Positions 1 through 12,400 are shown, counted from the first letter of the stretch. The stretch: 64,000 bases of DNA from Thunnus maccoyii (GCF_910596095.1 NC_056543.1:26794542-26858541); one strand, 5' to 3'. Numbers and translations are program-made. Notes: a model not told the origin generated them from the sequence alone.

Positions 1-175
1 ACCTAGGAGAATACATTGTTTTGATGTGGTATATAAATGTTATGTCTACTGCTTTGTTTTGTTTGTGACAGTGATTTACTGTGAAGTAATTATTATATTG
101 CTGCATTATTCTATTTACAGATTGTTTGTTATGTCTGTATGATTACAATATATTGATTGTACTCTCCCTCTCCAG

Positions 176-995
176 GCAGCTCCACACCCCCACCAACCTC
201 CTCCTCCTCTCTCTGGCTGTCTCAGATCTCCTTGTGGGTCTCCTGCTGATGCCTGTTGAAATCATCTACATAGAAGCCTGCTGGTTTCTTGGTGATATTG
301 TGTGCACTCTGTATTATGTTGTAGACTACATCATTACCTCTACCTCGGTAGCCAATATGGTGCTCTTGTCACTTGACCGTTACATAGCCATTTGTGACCC
401 TCTGCATTACCCCACCAAAGTCACTAAGAGAAGAGCAGAAATCTGTGTGTGTTTGTGTTGGATTTGTTCTGTCTTCTATCGGATTCTCCTTTTAAATGAT
501 CACCTGGAACAACCAGGAAGGTCCAATTCCTGCTTGGGAGAGTGTGTGGTTGTCATCAACTACATTGCAGGAGTTGTTGACCTTGTTTTCACCTTTATTA
601 TTCCCATTACTGTCATCATAATTCTGTATACCAGAGTATTTGTGGTGGCTGTGTCTCAGGCTCGTGCCATTCGGTCTCACATTGCAGCTGTTTCAGCTCA
701 GTGCTCAGGGGCTGTAACTGTGAAGAAAACTGAGATGAAGGCAGCCAGGACTCTTGGTATTGTTGTAGTTGTGTTTCTGATTTGTTTCTGCCCATACTAC
801 TACCCAGCTCTGGCAGGTGAAGACACTACAGTCAATGCTTCATATGCAGCTTTTGATATCTGGCTGGCACATTTCAACTCCTGTCTGAACCCTGTGATCT
901 ATACCTTTTTCTACCCTTGGTTCAGAAAATCTATTAAACTCATTTTTACGCTTCAGATACTGAAGACTGGCTCCCGTGATGCTAAAATATTGTAA
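176..995 (+). CDS. Trace amine-associated receptor, last coding exon (5' exon off the left edge)
   Basis: Class A GPCR of the TAAR family, expected in the plasma membrane of olfactory neurons and coupled to Golf/Gs. The exon opens after a pyrimidine-rich acceptor ending at 175 and reads through TM2 to the C-terminus. TM3 carries DRY, and TM7 has the TAAR fingerprint NSCLNPVIYTFFYPWF. Asp3.32 (codon 324-326) and Asp5.42 (579-581) are both present, the combination described for the zebrafish diamine receptor TAAR13c, so a diamine ligand is inferred. The exon is 820 nt, the same length as exon 2 of the TAAR on the opposite strand at 4583-5402. The first exon (N-terminus and TM1) is not visible in positions 1-175 and must lie upstream. 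No stop or frameshift interrupts the exon. An ATTAAA at 1150-1155 could be the polyadenylation signal. The family call is secure; the subfamily is not assigned. Confidence 0.93.
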
Positions 996-2702
996 AGACA
1001 GACTAGGGTGTTTAAACTTTGTCTTTAAACTGAGATGCTCTTTATGGAAGGTGAATGTATTAATTAGTTTTTGTGCAAAGACATATAGAATCAAGTGGAA
1101 AACCTGTTCTTTACTGTCCTTTAATTGTATACTGTCTATGTGTATGTATATTAAACACTAGATTAATCTTGGTCTCTATAAAACATTCCATTCTAACATC
1201 ATTAATGTAACGACATTGATATTCATGTCGTGAATTCTCAACAAGTCATTAGTCTTGTGATTAATATACTTAATATATGCTAATAATCATTGAAACATAA
1301 ACATAATCACACAGTAATTTAAACATTATCTTCATTGTTGGGAACAAATCTCACTCCAAGCTGAAGTCAAAAATTGGCAGCCCTGCATATACATTGCGAA
1401 ACTGTGCCCCCCTCAAAAGTGCCAAAATAATGAACGTTTGTAAGAATGCTGCCTCAAGTCAAAACCTAGGCTTCAGCCTGCTCTCATACTCCATTTGCAA
1501 AGTTACATCTAGTTCTCCCTCAAACCAACAGATTATTCACGCATGCCCACAAACAGCCGTCCACTCTGTAGATTTTATTGCTAAAGTTGTTGCTAAGTTT
1601 GTTCCATGGGTTGTTCACCTTGTCCACCCACAGATTTCAGATCGGATTCAGGCTCAAATATGTACGGATGTATTTGACAAGTTGACATTTTGAGTAAAGA
1701 ATGACAAAAAGAAGTGAAATCCTACTACTACTGTTTGTTCACGTAGCCTCTGAACCTGGCAGAAGTCTGACTTTGCTACAGGTAACAGTTCCATAGACAA
1801 GCTTTATAGGTGTGAAGCAGCATCATCAAGTCAATGATCTTAGTTCAGTGTTTTGTCTGTAGATGTTGTCATGGCATCCAGGCCAATCATGAGTAGGAGA
1901 TGTAATGGCTATGATTACATGGGTCATTTTTTTATTCCAATTCAGCGTTCTGTCTTTAAATTAGCACTAAATATGGGCCGTCATTTTTCCTTTCCTCTTC
2001 TCCTCAGGTTTTCAGTGTGTGTGTGCTCATTAAACTAATGAAATAATAGTGTCTCTTCTGTGAACTGGTGAATTGGCCAAATGTACACCTGATTGGTTTG
2101 CCATTATTATGTGTTTCTTTTCTGCCTATTAGTTAATATGAAATTATCATATCATATCATATATGAAACACAAGCTCAGCTTTTATTACAGACAACAAAT
2201 ACACGTCTTTTGTTCACAATCATTTAAAGGCCACACACAGGGACATATCGTAGTGCATGAATTGGGTTTACATCAGGAGAGGGAGATCAAATCTTTACTT
2301 GCCGCTACCGTTACTGTTTTATGTGAAATCAATTGTTACTATTTGTAGAGTGATCTCTGTCCTCACATTTCAATATTACTTAGCATAAATTAATCCATAT
2401 CTCTGAATAAAAGCTATGCATTGTTCCTTCATTTTTGCCAGTCCTTTTTTTGTCAACAGACAGCTGTTGTCAGAAGAGTTCCTCTGCACTGAAGAGTTTA
2501 TTGCACATCACTGTAATAAATAATAATAAAAAACAACTATGCACGAAGCTTTAGGTACATCAGACACTGATCAATTAATAATCTTCTAATATTTCTCTTG
2601 GTGAGTACATTCTTATCATGGTTTTCATGTCAAGACAAGACTTTAAGATTTTAAAACTGGACTAAATGTTGTTTAAAAGAGATTTTTTAAATAGGCTGCA
2701 TA
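996..2702. other. 3' flank of the first TAAR and intergenic DNA
   Basis: AT-rich sequence beginning with the likely 3'UTR of the TAAR. The longest open frame (1394-1693) has no recognisable domain or coding bias and is probably chance. I see no other gene. Confidence 0.6.
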
Positions 2703-2704
2703 TA

Positions 2705-2767
2705 CAGTACTAGTCAAAAGTCTGAACACACCTTCCCATTAAGAGTCTAAACTTCTGACTGGTACTG
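2705..2767. mobile_element. Tc1/mariner-like remnant reduced to its two terminal inverted repeats
   Basis: The sequence starts CAGTACTAGTCAAAAGTCTG and ends with the imperfect reverse complement of this motif, with nothing in between, and TA flanks both ends. The motif resembles terminal repeats of teleost Tc1-like elements as recalled. It looks like an element that lost its whole interior. Confidence 0.6.
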
Positions 2768-2769
2768 TA

Positions 2770-3496
2770 ACATGTTTTAGCATCATTTCAGTTGTTATGT
2801 TTAAACTTACTACACACTGAAATATAGTCATTAAATGCAAATATGCAAAATAGATCTCAAAAATAACTTTGATGCTTTTTCCACTGAAAATCCATAACTC
2901 ATTATTACTGGATGTAGCTATGAGGTTACAATCACAGGCCTGTAAGTAAAATACAAAGTCTTATCTTTGTGATCCATATCCATATTTTTGTATTTCATCT
3001 ACAGTTGCTGCCACCTGAATTAATATTTTAGAGTATAATATAGTTTAACAGTAAAATTCAAGCACTTAATCATCCATTAAGGAAAATAATAAATGACGAA
3101 TGGCCACGCTAAAGAAAACATTACTGTGTAAACTTGTCAATCTTTTCCCCACTCCAGGCTCTGTCACTGCTGCTGTATTTATAAAAAAAATGATATAGTG
3201 TGCATACACACACTCTACTAATATACCACATACGCTCACATACTCTTAACTCAGTGAATGTATTTAGAGTTGATTGAACAAACACTGATCATCTGTTCTG
3301 GAAACGAAAAATCAGAGTTTCCTATTTCAGGGTTCATCAACTCAATTCAGTTTTAGGTTAAGAATATGTTAAACCTGCTTTCTGGAATAATCCCCAGGTC
3401 TAATCAGGCAAAATAAGTTAAAACATCCGTTTGGGTCAACCGTGGGTATGCCAGGCCTTTAAAAATATATATTCATTACAATTACCTTCATGTCGA
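2770..3496. other. Intergenic DNA without recognised content
   Basis: AT-rich sequence between two DNA-transposon remnants. I see no gene, RNA or strong repeat structure here. Confidence 0.5.
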
Positions 3497-4106
3497 CACC
3501 TTCCTAAAATAATGGCCCAAGTCATTTGGAAAGTCTCCAGCACAACAGGCATACTATAATACCGGTCAAACAATGTTATGATTACTAATATTATGTTCAA
3601 GTGAGATTTTCATTAAATAAAATCACAAAAGTAAAGAGGATCCTTTGTAATTTTTTAGTTATACACATAATTTCTAGCTGTTAGATTACAATACGGTACT
3701 CAAATCTTTCTTAATTAGATCATTTATGTGGAAAAAATGAGACAACTGTAGATGAAATATTGTTTAAAAGGCAGAAAAGAGTTAACAGAAAGTCTATCAC
3801 TTGTGACAGCCACAGATTGTGGAGCCTTTCCACTCTTTGCTAAATGCTAGCTTCATGGACTTAGCTATTTTGCTGACTAAAATGCTGACTCAAAAGACTG
3901 AATAAAAAGACTAAAAAACTATGCAATATGACGATTTAGTCACACTCTTGACATAGGCCATTATACTACAGGGGTAGAATCACATGATCTGTTCAACTGA
4001 GGATGTGGGCAATTTTACCAGAGGTGGCCAGCATAATGAGGAGGTGATTTAGGCTAAAAAATCATTTTTGTCAAAAAATAACTTGGGCCATTATTTTAGG
4101 AAGGTG
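3497..4106. mobile_element. MITE-like non-autonomous DNA transposon, about 610 bp
   Basis: The ends form inverted repeats of about 26 bp. The left end at 3497 reads CACCTTCCTAAAATAATGGC, and its exact reverse complement closes the element at 4106. The interior is AT-rich and has no open frame, so the element is non-autonomous. The superfamily is not assigned because the target-site duplication is unclear. Confidence 0.75.
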
Positions 4107-4582
4107 ACGATGTATAAGTACACAAATACAGAAGTGGGCCTATGAAGTGATCATGGAAAAGTTTAATACATTTTAAATTATGTTACATGTTCCAACTTAT
4201 AGTTTGTTAATCTCTATAGAACCTTGCAATGTGTACTAAAACATCCTTGAAAACCAGTCAGGCAAATTCAACAACGTGATGACAAAACATTTCACCATTC
4301 GTCAGGTAGGTTAGGTCACTTACACAGAATAAATAACTGAGTCATGATGGTTCAGGATATTTTAGCAAAAAATGAATAAATAAATATGTATACAATCATG
4401 CTTTTATACAGCTAATGTACAGTTGTTGAATTCATTGACACAAAGACATGAACAACATTTCACTGTCATTAATCTTCTTGAAAAAAAACTTGGTGATGAT
4501 GTGCTGAAGGAGTCTGCTGCGCTAAAACACAACTGAATACGGAGCGCACACTTCCCTCATTTGAGTCACTCTACTAATATCT
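4107..4582. other. 3' flank of the second TAAR
   Basis: AT-rich region downstream of the minus-strand TAAR. An ATTAAA on the minus strand near 4165 is a possible polyadenylation signal. Nothing else is recognised. Confidence 0.5.
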
Positions 4583-5984
4583 CTACAGTATGTTGACATC
4601 ACAGGAGTCAGGCTGCAGTATCTTTAGAGTAACAGTGAGTTTAATAGATTTCCTAAACCAGGGGTAGAAAAAAGCATAGATAATTGGATTTAGACAAGAG
4701 TTACAATAGAGCAGCCAGACCCCAAATATTGAAAATGCAACACTGGTTGACATGTCCTGGCCTGCGAGAGAGGGATAAAAATATGGACAGAAACATATTA
4801 AAAACACAAGTACGACAACACCAAGAGTTCTGGCAGCTTTTCTCTCAGACGTCCTTGCAGTTACACTCACTGAACCCTGAAGTGTGACAGCTGCAATGTG
4901 GGACCTCATGGCTCGAACCTGAGACACAGCCACCACAAATACTCTCATATAAAGAACTATTATGACAGCAATGGGGCCAACAAAGGTCAACGTGACATCA
5001 ACAGCTCCTGTTATGAAGTCAATTACAACCACACACTCTCCATAGCAGGAATTATATCTATCTGGATGTTTCAGAAAGTCATTCAGTATCAGTCCGTTGT
5101 AGAGCACAGAACAGGCCCAACACAGACAAACACAGATTTTGACTTTTGTCAGAGTGACTTTTGTGGGATAACACAGAGGGTCACAAATGGCCACATATCG
5201 GTCAACTGATATGAGGACCATGTTTCCTACTGAGGCAGATGTAAGGATAAAAGAGGCATAATAAAAAAGACCACATATGAAGGTCCCCAAAAACCAGCAG
5301 CCCCCTATAAGGAGGATCTGAACAGGCATCAGCAGGAGGCCAACGAGGAAGTCTGACACAGCCAGAGAGAGAAGCAGTAGGTTGGTGGGGGTGTGGAGCT
5401 GCCTGGAGAGAGAGAATAACATCACTGAATATATTATGAAATGTAGCAGTTGTAGAAGTCACAAAAAATATTTTATTTGCAATAGTATGAGTATAAATAG
5501 TTAATAAACAACACTACACTAGGATGTATTAAAATGTCATAATAACAGCTTAAACTTTATATGTATAATGTTAGAGTAATAGAGGAGTTATATCATCAGT
5601 TGTAGAAGTAGTAAGTAAGTAATAACAGTACTACTATACAAAAGGCAAGACAAGTAAATTATTATTAGTGATAAAAGCATTTTAAAATACTATATTTTTT
5701 TATGAAAAGCCTTAACAATATCTCCAAGGTCCCAAAAGCAACTCTTGTAAAATTAACTGCCTGATATTAAGAAGAAAAAAAAAATTAGATTATGCTTAGG
5801 TTTATCTCTGCCTGAAGTGGGAGATAGAGATGATGACCAGCAGGTTGAGAGACACAGTGAGCAGAGAAATGGAGGACAGCAAGATGTTAAGGAATACAGT
5901 CTCAGCACGAGGCTGCATCGGTTTCCTGCAGGAGGTGTTGAGGAGTTGTGGAAAGCAGAGTTCAACTCCTTCCTGGAGCTCCAT
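4583..5984 (-). CDS. Trace amine-associated receptor, complete two-exon gene (330 aa)
   Basis: Exon 1 is 5812-5984 and exon 2 is 4583-5402 (minus strand); joined they give 993 nt in one frame. I start at the inner Met (5984, MELQEG...) because fish TAARs begin this way; an upstream in-frame Met at 6056 would add 24 unlikely residues. The N-terminus has an NTS glycosylation site and exon 1 encodes TM1. Exon 2 encodes TM2-TM7, DRY, and the fingerprint NSCLNPIIYAFFYPWF. Position 3.32 is Ser (codon 5252-5254) rather than the classical amine-binding Asp, while Asp5.42 is kept (4997-4999). This is the pattern described for the non-classical fish TAAR clade. The intron (5403-5811) appears to be GC-AG: exon 1 ends CACTTCAG and is followed by gcagag, and no GT donor preserves the HFRQ-LHTPTN junction. 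The gene faces the TAAR at 176-995. Confidence 0.92.
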
Positions 5985-6640
5985 TGTCAGAGAGAGCGAG
6001 AAGGAGGGGAGAAGCAGCTGAGCTCTTGCAGCTTTCTGAACAATGTTCACTGTCATAAAGCTGCTTTATCTTTCCCCTCCCTCCTGTCCCATAACCCAGA
6101 ATAACTACATCTGTGCAGTGATGTAATGACCAAATACATTTACTGACGTCATAATGAGTTAAACCTTGTGCACTGAACTTGTGGATTCCTCAGTTTACTG
6201 GATTTTTATGGTTTTAACAGACAACAACACATGTAATGTAGATTTCATTGGATATAGGTAGATAGAGGTTAAAGCCCTCCGCAGTGGAGTCCTATCAGCA
6301 CCATTTTTTGTCAATCTGAAAAAAATGAAAAAATGAAAAAATTGTCATGTTGAAAGTATTGCTCTGAACACTGAAAAAAACATGGTATTTTGGTTGGAGT
6401 ATGGCTATGTAGGTTAACCTCAGTTATTCAGGCAATTTTAATATATTAGTTTTGTACTAGTTTAGAATTGTATTGTATTAGTTTTCATGATATAGAAACG
6501 CGAGATGACGCCCATACCACATATCAGATGTGTCAAGGTATAGTACAGGGGTGAGCAAAAACTCTTAACTTACAAATAAATGTTTCTATGCACAACAGTC
6601 TGAACGTCAGTCTGACGACATGTTTTAATATTGTAGACAT
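5985..6640. other. 5' flank of the minus-strand TAAR
   Basis: Upstream region of the second receptor. I see no clear TATA box, repeat or gene; any promoter is not resolvable by eye. Confidence 0.4.
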
Positions 6641-6745
6641 TTCTCTCTCTCTCAGCTAAGATCAAAATCATCTCAAGGCATGCTCTCTCTCTCTCTCTCT
6701 CCCTCTATCTTTCTCTCTCCCTCTCTCTTTCTCCCTCTCTCTCCA
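6641..6745. repeat. CT-rich simple repeat
   Basis: Nearly pure (CT)n with interruptions, densest at 6681-6745. Confidence 0.85.
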
Positions 6746-7094
6746 AGTACTACACAGGTTGGCCTGGTAGACCATCAGAATAAAAATGCATTCTCAACAA
6801 AAGTCAGATTGTACTGCTATCAGCCGGTCCAGCAGTAAACTGCCCTGATCCATGACAGTAGTAGCCTAAAAATGATCAGAGTTCAGTAATAAACAACAAT
6901 GAAAATATACTAGCAACTGCTTTAAAATCCTAACTTGCTCCTTCATGCAAGTAAGTTAGGTTAGAAAAATAGTCAAAACTTTACCAGTCTTCTTCCATGT
7001 CAAAACATGACACCTACATTAGTCACATTGAAACTCAACTGCCAACAGTTTGGTCGGAGATTTGGGGATGTTATGCTAGTACCTAAGATAGAGT

Positions 7095-7292
7095 AACAGC
7101 ATTGGTCCGGTTACACGCTCACATGGTTTTTCTCCACTGCTATGCTGATGATACCCAACTCTATCTATCCTTCCCAGCAGACAACCTGACTGTCTCAGCG
7201 TGGATCTCACCCTGCCACCTTCAACTCAAACCTTTTAAGACTGAATTGTTGGTGGTCTCAGCCGGTCCTTCATGCAGATTTCAGTCCATATA
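7095..7292 (+). mobile_element. LINE reverse-transcriptase fragment
   Basis: A short open stretch encodes HCYADDTQLYLSF, the catalytic YADD block of a non-LTR reverse transcriptase as found in fish LINEs. Only the block and some downstream residues survive, so it is a dead fragment. The clade is not determined. Confidence 0.7.
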
Positions 7293-7529
7293 ATGACAAT
7301 AAGGACTCTGTTGGCAACAATAACTGATAAGTAAAATAACATTGCCAGAGTGAAATACAGGTACTTTAAGTGTCCCATGTTACCATAGATAGCAAGCACA
7401 AATGACAGTTCTTGGTGGATTACTTAACATGAACACTGTGATAACTTTCCAGAGTTTAAAATCCTGTCTATGAGTATTACAAACTGTTGTGCAGTGTTTT
7501 CACATTTGATAAGACTTTAAATCACCAAC

Positions 7530-8580
7530 ACAGGTTCTGGAATCCTGGAGAGGGGCTGGAGTGCTTGCCAGAGACTGAAAGGGTTGCATATATGCTGCTG
7601 TCTGTCGCAGAGGAGAAGACTCACTGTCATCTGTGCATCAAAGAGTAGTTCAGAGTGCCCAGCCTTCATGGAATCTCTGGGTGGGGTCCTGGACAGGGGA
7701 CTTCCAGGGGACTTTGCCTATGGGAGACTATGCCTATCCAGTCTATACGTGATTTGAGTATCCTGGGGTCTTATCCATGAATGAAGGTAGGATTGACTAT
7801 GAGGTAGATGGATTAGTTCAGCATTGGCAGTGAAGGTGAAATTCTCAATTTACTAGTCGATCTACATTTCAACCCTCATCTATGGTCATTAGCTTTGGGT
7901 AATGACTGACAGAATAAGATCATGGAAACAAGCAGCCAATCACAAGCTGCATCAGAAATTCTTGTCAAATGGTCGAATAGCTTTTGAAACCCTGTTCCCT
8001 CATACCTTTCCAATGTCAGCATTGGAGGCAGGGGCAGTGTCAAACAATTTCTGTAACTTTTTGAAACCAACAAAACAACAAACATTCACAACCACATGCA
8101 ACGATTGACGAGCTGTGCAGAGATGAGAAAGGAGCCAGGGTTTGAACTTCTCATTCAGGCTCAATTTATTCATTCTTTACACAGCTATTTCTATCACATT
8201 TCATATGCACAACCAATTGCAACACTATGAATGCCTTCCAGGAGAGACTGACTGAGAATGTGTGCCATTATCGCCATATTTAAATGGTATCTCATCTTCC
8301 CACTCACAGCTGGTTTTTCACTCTGCCTTGAAGTGTGGCTGTTTGGAAAAGCACTTTTGTCTTCTGACAAGGTCAGACAACACGTCATATGAACTAGTTC
8401 TTTTCAAGCATTACCCAGCCCTTAGGGACAGGTTGAGGAACCTGGAAATCTGAAAGGAAATCGGAGTAGAACTGCTGCTCCACTGAAAAGAGTCAGTTAA
8501 GGTGGATTAGCCACCTGATTAGGATGCATCCTGGAGGCCTCACTCTGGAGACTTTCCAAATATGCCCAACTGAAAGTCAT
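7530..8580 (+). mobile_element. Decayed non-LTR retrotransposon (LINE), endonuclease to 3' region
   Basis: Several blocks resemble, in order, parts of an abundant fish LINE as I recall it. These are an endonuclease-like stretch near 7650-7700, an RT/C-terminal stretch near 7830-7925 (ending in a degenerate SIYI-type segment), and a block near 8470-8560 corresponding to the conserved arginine-rich C-terminal region. Stops and indels break every frame. The order and strand indicate one + strand copy with internal deletions. Confidence 0.55.
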
Positions 8581-8672
8581 TGTGCCAATGACCACAGACT
8601 TCATACAGGCTTGGTGTGTGTATAAGGTGTTCTCCTTACAAACTGAACCAAATTTAAAAGTCAGATTTTCAG

Positions 8673-8673
<1 letters not shown>

Positions 8674-8713
<40 letters not shown>

Positions 8714-8722
8714 TGTGTGTGT
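8674..8722. repeat. (TG)n microsatellite
   Basis: Uninterrupted TG dinucleotides except for one GA, lying just upstream of the X-box motifs. Confidence 0.95.
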
Positions 8723-8738
8723 TACAATCTATGTCACT

Positions 8739-8789
8739 GCAGCCACGGCAACAGAAACACAGAGTACCGACTCTGGACAGCCTAGCAAC
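8739..8789 (+). promoter_or_regulatory. Two RFX X-box-like motifs upstream of the KIAA2012-like gene
   Basis: The first, at 8739-8752 (GCAGCCACGGCAAC), matches the palindromic X-box GTTGCCATGGCAAC at 11 of 14 positions. The second, at 8777-8789 (ACAGCCTAGCAAC), has a one-base spacer. They precede a plausible non-coding exon whose donor (cagcag|gtatgt) lies at 8856/8857. RFX factors drive ciliary genes, so a ciliated-cell or sperm promoter is inferred. Confidence 0.45.
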
Positions 8790-9402
8790 AAGGACTGAAC
8801 ACACACACACACATGCGCACACATACAGACGGCGGCCTCTGTGAGAGAGACAGCAGGTATGTCCACTTTTTTGTCGTTTAATGCTTATTTCTACTATAAA
8901 ACATAAAACAAATCAAAAATATGTGATCAACAAACACAGAAACTAAACATACAGACAGAAAAAAATCTACTTTCCTTACTTTCTGGTAACTCTCTCTTAG
9001 GAATATTTTCAGGGCTCTAATCCTGGACCTCATCACTGTTGGTTACTAACAATGTTTGTGAAGAATTGAAGCTTATTTGTTATACTAACTCAATACTCAA
9101 TACTCAATAAGAGGATTAGCGAAATTGAAAGCTCAGTGATTCCTGACTGTCTTTGTAAGCCATGTGTTTTACTGTCAGTGCCCTTTATTCAAAAGTATGC
9201 AGCAGTTTTGCAAAAGTCATTTGTGTCTTTCTTTCCATATGTTATCTGCTGTGATTTATATGTCCTTGTTCCATTAAATGCAATATTGTCCTTGTTATAT
9301 TATGGGGAAAAAAGTTGGAATTTTAAATCACTAGTGCACAGTAACATTTTTACCTTGGAATCTGTGGAATGACCTAATCAATCCTTATCCTCCTTGGCTC
9401 AG

Positions 9403-12400
9403 CAGTCCAGAGGGAAAAAAATCATGAAGGATTTGTCTCTGTCCCTGCTGAGTCGGGGATGCGGTCGTTTTATCTCATCCAACGGAACCACAGGGCATCA
9501 TGATGAACGGCTGGATGTCTGCTTCACACCACAGGTACACATACAAATCTATAATAGTACACAATTTCTCATGATGGAATCAGTATATTAGCACTGAAAT
9601 ATACTTTAGTTAGATTAGTCAGATTATTTGTTTTTTGCTGGTTTACTGTCTTTGTCATGGACATCCATCAATGAACCAGTCCAGGCATTCATTAATCAAT
9701 CAACCATTTCATCCATTATATAATCAACATAATCCATCAATCGACCAATAGGATTACTACATCTGGAAATCCCAGGACTCAGTGCTGCGTCTGTCCAACA
9801 GTGGCCACCTGCTTGGGGCAGAAGAACCAACACTTCCAAAGACTTACAGCACTCGTAGGGGGCCACTTCTGCTGTACTCCCAGGTATGTGTGTGTGTGTG
9901 TTTGTGTGTGTGTTAGTGTGTGTGTGTGTGTGTGTGTGTGTCTAAACAAGTAGCTACAGATACCCTATATGTCATAAAGTAGCAGGGGAAACATAACCAG
10001 ATACAGTTGACAAGCCAACTGCATAACTAACTAAAAACTTATATCTAACCCAGACTTTTGACAAACTGAAACCAAAAGTTATGCTTTCAAGCTGATTTAC
10101 GACCGTCTTCTGTCTTGAGGACTTTGTTACTATGGAAACCAAGTGTGGGTCACAGGCTGGAGACAGAAAGAAGCGAGTTGTTCGGCAGTACACGCAGGAA
10201 GTGGAACAGCAGTTGAGCACACTCAAGGAGCTAACAGCAGCCATTTTGAGCTACAGCAACAACCAGGTAGGTGGAACAGACTAGGATAAACTTCTTTAAT
10301 GCTTTGCATGCATTTATACTGTATGCATGCATATTGTGTAGTGTATGTATAATGTAAATCTAGATTCTGTACTTATTGAAAGAAAGATTTTGTCTGTGCA
10401 TATTTAATAATAATAATAATATAATAAAAATAATTTGTCATATAAAACAATCTACCAAGTTAAAATAAACATCAATTAATCAATATTTTTTATGTTAACG
10501 TTGAATTAAATGCATGTTGTATAATATAAAAGTAGTTGCTTACAACCATAGACCGGCAGCACATAATCACCCAACTCTGCAGCTCTACAGAGCTTTAAAG
10601 CCTCTTTTAGCTTGTTGCTTTGGTTTTTGACACATTTTTGTGTTTGTTGAGTCTCACCACTCTCATTGACCACATTTCCAGCAGCAGCAGGTAGCTGTTT
10701 TTAGCAAATAAGCTTTGATAAACCCACTGTACCATACCTGCCCAGCTTCAAAACAGCAGACAGAAAAGGTTAGCAACTAAATGAGAGTGTATATTGGACT
10801 TGCATTTGTCAGGTGGGATGATTGTTTGCTAAAACCTTCACCAACACTTTAGCCATAAAGACTTCATGATGGGATAATGAGGAAGGGCTGCCTGTCTGTT
10901 ATCTTGTGTTGGAGTTCTTTTGCCCTCTGGTGGCCAACAGTTGGTTAATGCAGTTTCTGTCTCTCTCTCTCTGCTCCAGTTTACCTCTTCTCAATTTGCT
11001 CCATCCCTCTTACCTCCTCTTCACCTCCCTGCACCTCCAAACCTTCATTGTCCCACTACTCTGCCATTTCGCACCACACAAAAACAACTCAGTCAAGAGT
11101 TGCTTGTCCAGTTGGACCCACAGTGGCTTCCAGCAGAGAGAAAAACTGAACAACTGGAAAATCAACCTGGAGGTAAAAAAGATGGACAGATGAATTGATA
11201 CATGAACAGATTAGGGTTGAGATTAAAGGTCCAAAACAGAAAATTCCTCTTGAAAATTCATGAAGTCTGAGTCAAGTGGCTTTTGTTTACAAGTCCTGCT
11301 TTGCTTTTTACTGAAACAAACTAAGTAAGTACAAGAATACAACAAAGTCAACAACAATACAACAAAGGCTTCCAGAAATCAACCTAGTATGGTTGTACGT
11401 ACCCTAAAATTAAGTTTCTCTGCAGATAAAAAGGAGGAGCACAGCAGCAAGAGGAGAGTCAGGCTGGATCTGTTCCTTCAGATACCCAGTGTCTCCAGGA
11501 CTCCAACACCACAGATGGAACCCCAGCTCTGGGTACACCATGTAGCAATGACCCCTGAAGAACCAGAGGAACCTCAGGTAACACACTAATGACACAAGTT
11601 ACCGTCTAAAGACTTTTGTTCATGTTGTTTTTATCTTTGGAAATTTATGAGGATTGTGTATCTTTTACAGCAATCATATTTTTGATGTTACTAATGTCTT
11701 TTCTACCACATACAGACATACTTAGACCTGAATCTGCAACATAGTGAAAGTTTGCAGCATAGTGAAATAAATCACCACAGTATGGGTACAGGAGGAGAGA
11801 TCCATCATCCAAACATGAATGATGTCCGTGATGCAGTAGATGATCGAGGCTGTTCCATTCAGAGAGACAATGGAACAACCAGTATTAAAGGCAACTATGA
11901 AAGATCAATAACAAGGAACAGACATGGGAGGATAGGTGTGTGTGTGGTAACATAAATTGGTGACTTAAAACCAGCGGATTGATTGAAAATCTATCCTTGT
12001 GTGTATGTCTGTGTGCTCATCTTACTTATTAGCATATTAGCTAAAAGCTCCATTTTTCTGACTCTCTCCTCTCTAGTCCAACTATATGGAACAGAGCAGC
12101 CATCACACACAGAGCCTGGAGCAAATAGTACCTCAGGTATCGGCCTAGTAGCAGCAGCGGCACCCCCAGAAAATGAATACAAACAAACCCATTCCCTCCT
12201 CTAAATGTTGATAACCCTGATGATCTGGTGCCCTATCCCACACACAGGCCTGCTCCTTCCTCCTCTGAGAGTGGGATCTTCAGTCTGTCATGGACCCTGC
12301 TGGGAGAACACAGACAGGGTAAGTGGGTGTAAAGGTTTCCCAAATAGAAAGTTTTATAAGATCTGGCAACCTTTTCTGCTCTATTTTCAAAACTGGGCAA

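Noticed and set aside
1394-1693. 99-codon frame downstream of the first TAAR
   Set aside because: No recognisable motif and ordinary intergenic composition; likely chance.
12137-12204. Reading through the donor at 12136 to extend KIAA2012-like exon 7
   Set aside because: The extension runs to a stop after HSLL and no later acceptor restores the conserved frame. Using the donor at 12136 and the acceptor at 12247 keeps phase.
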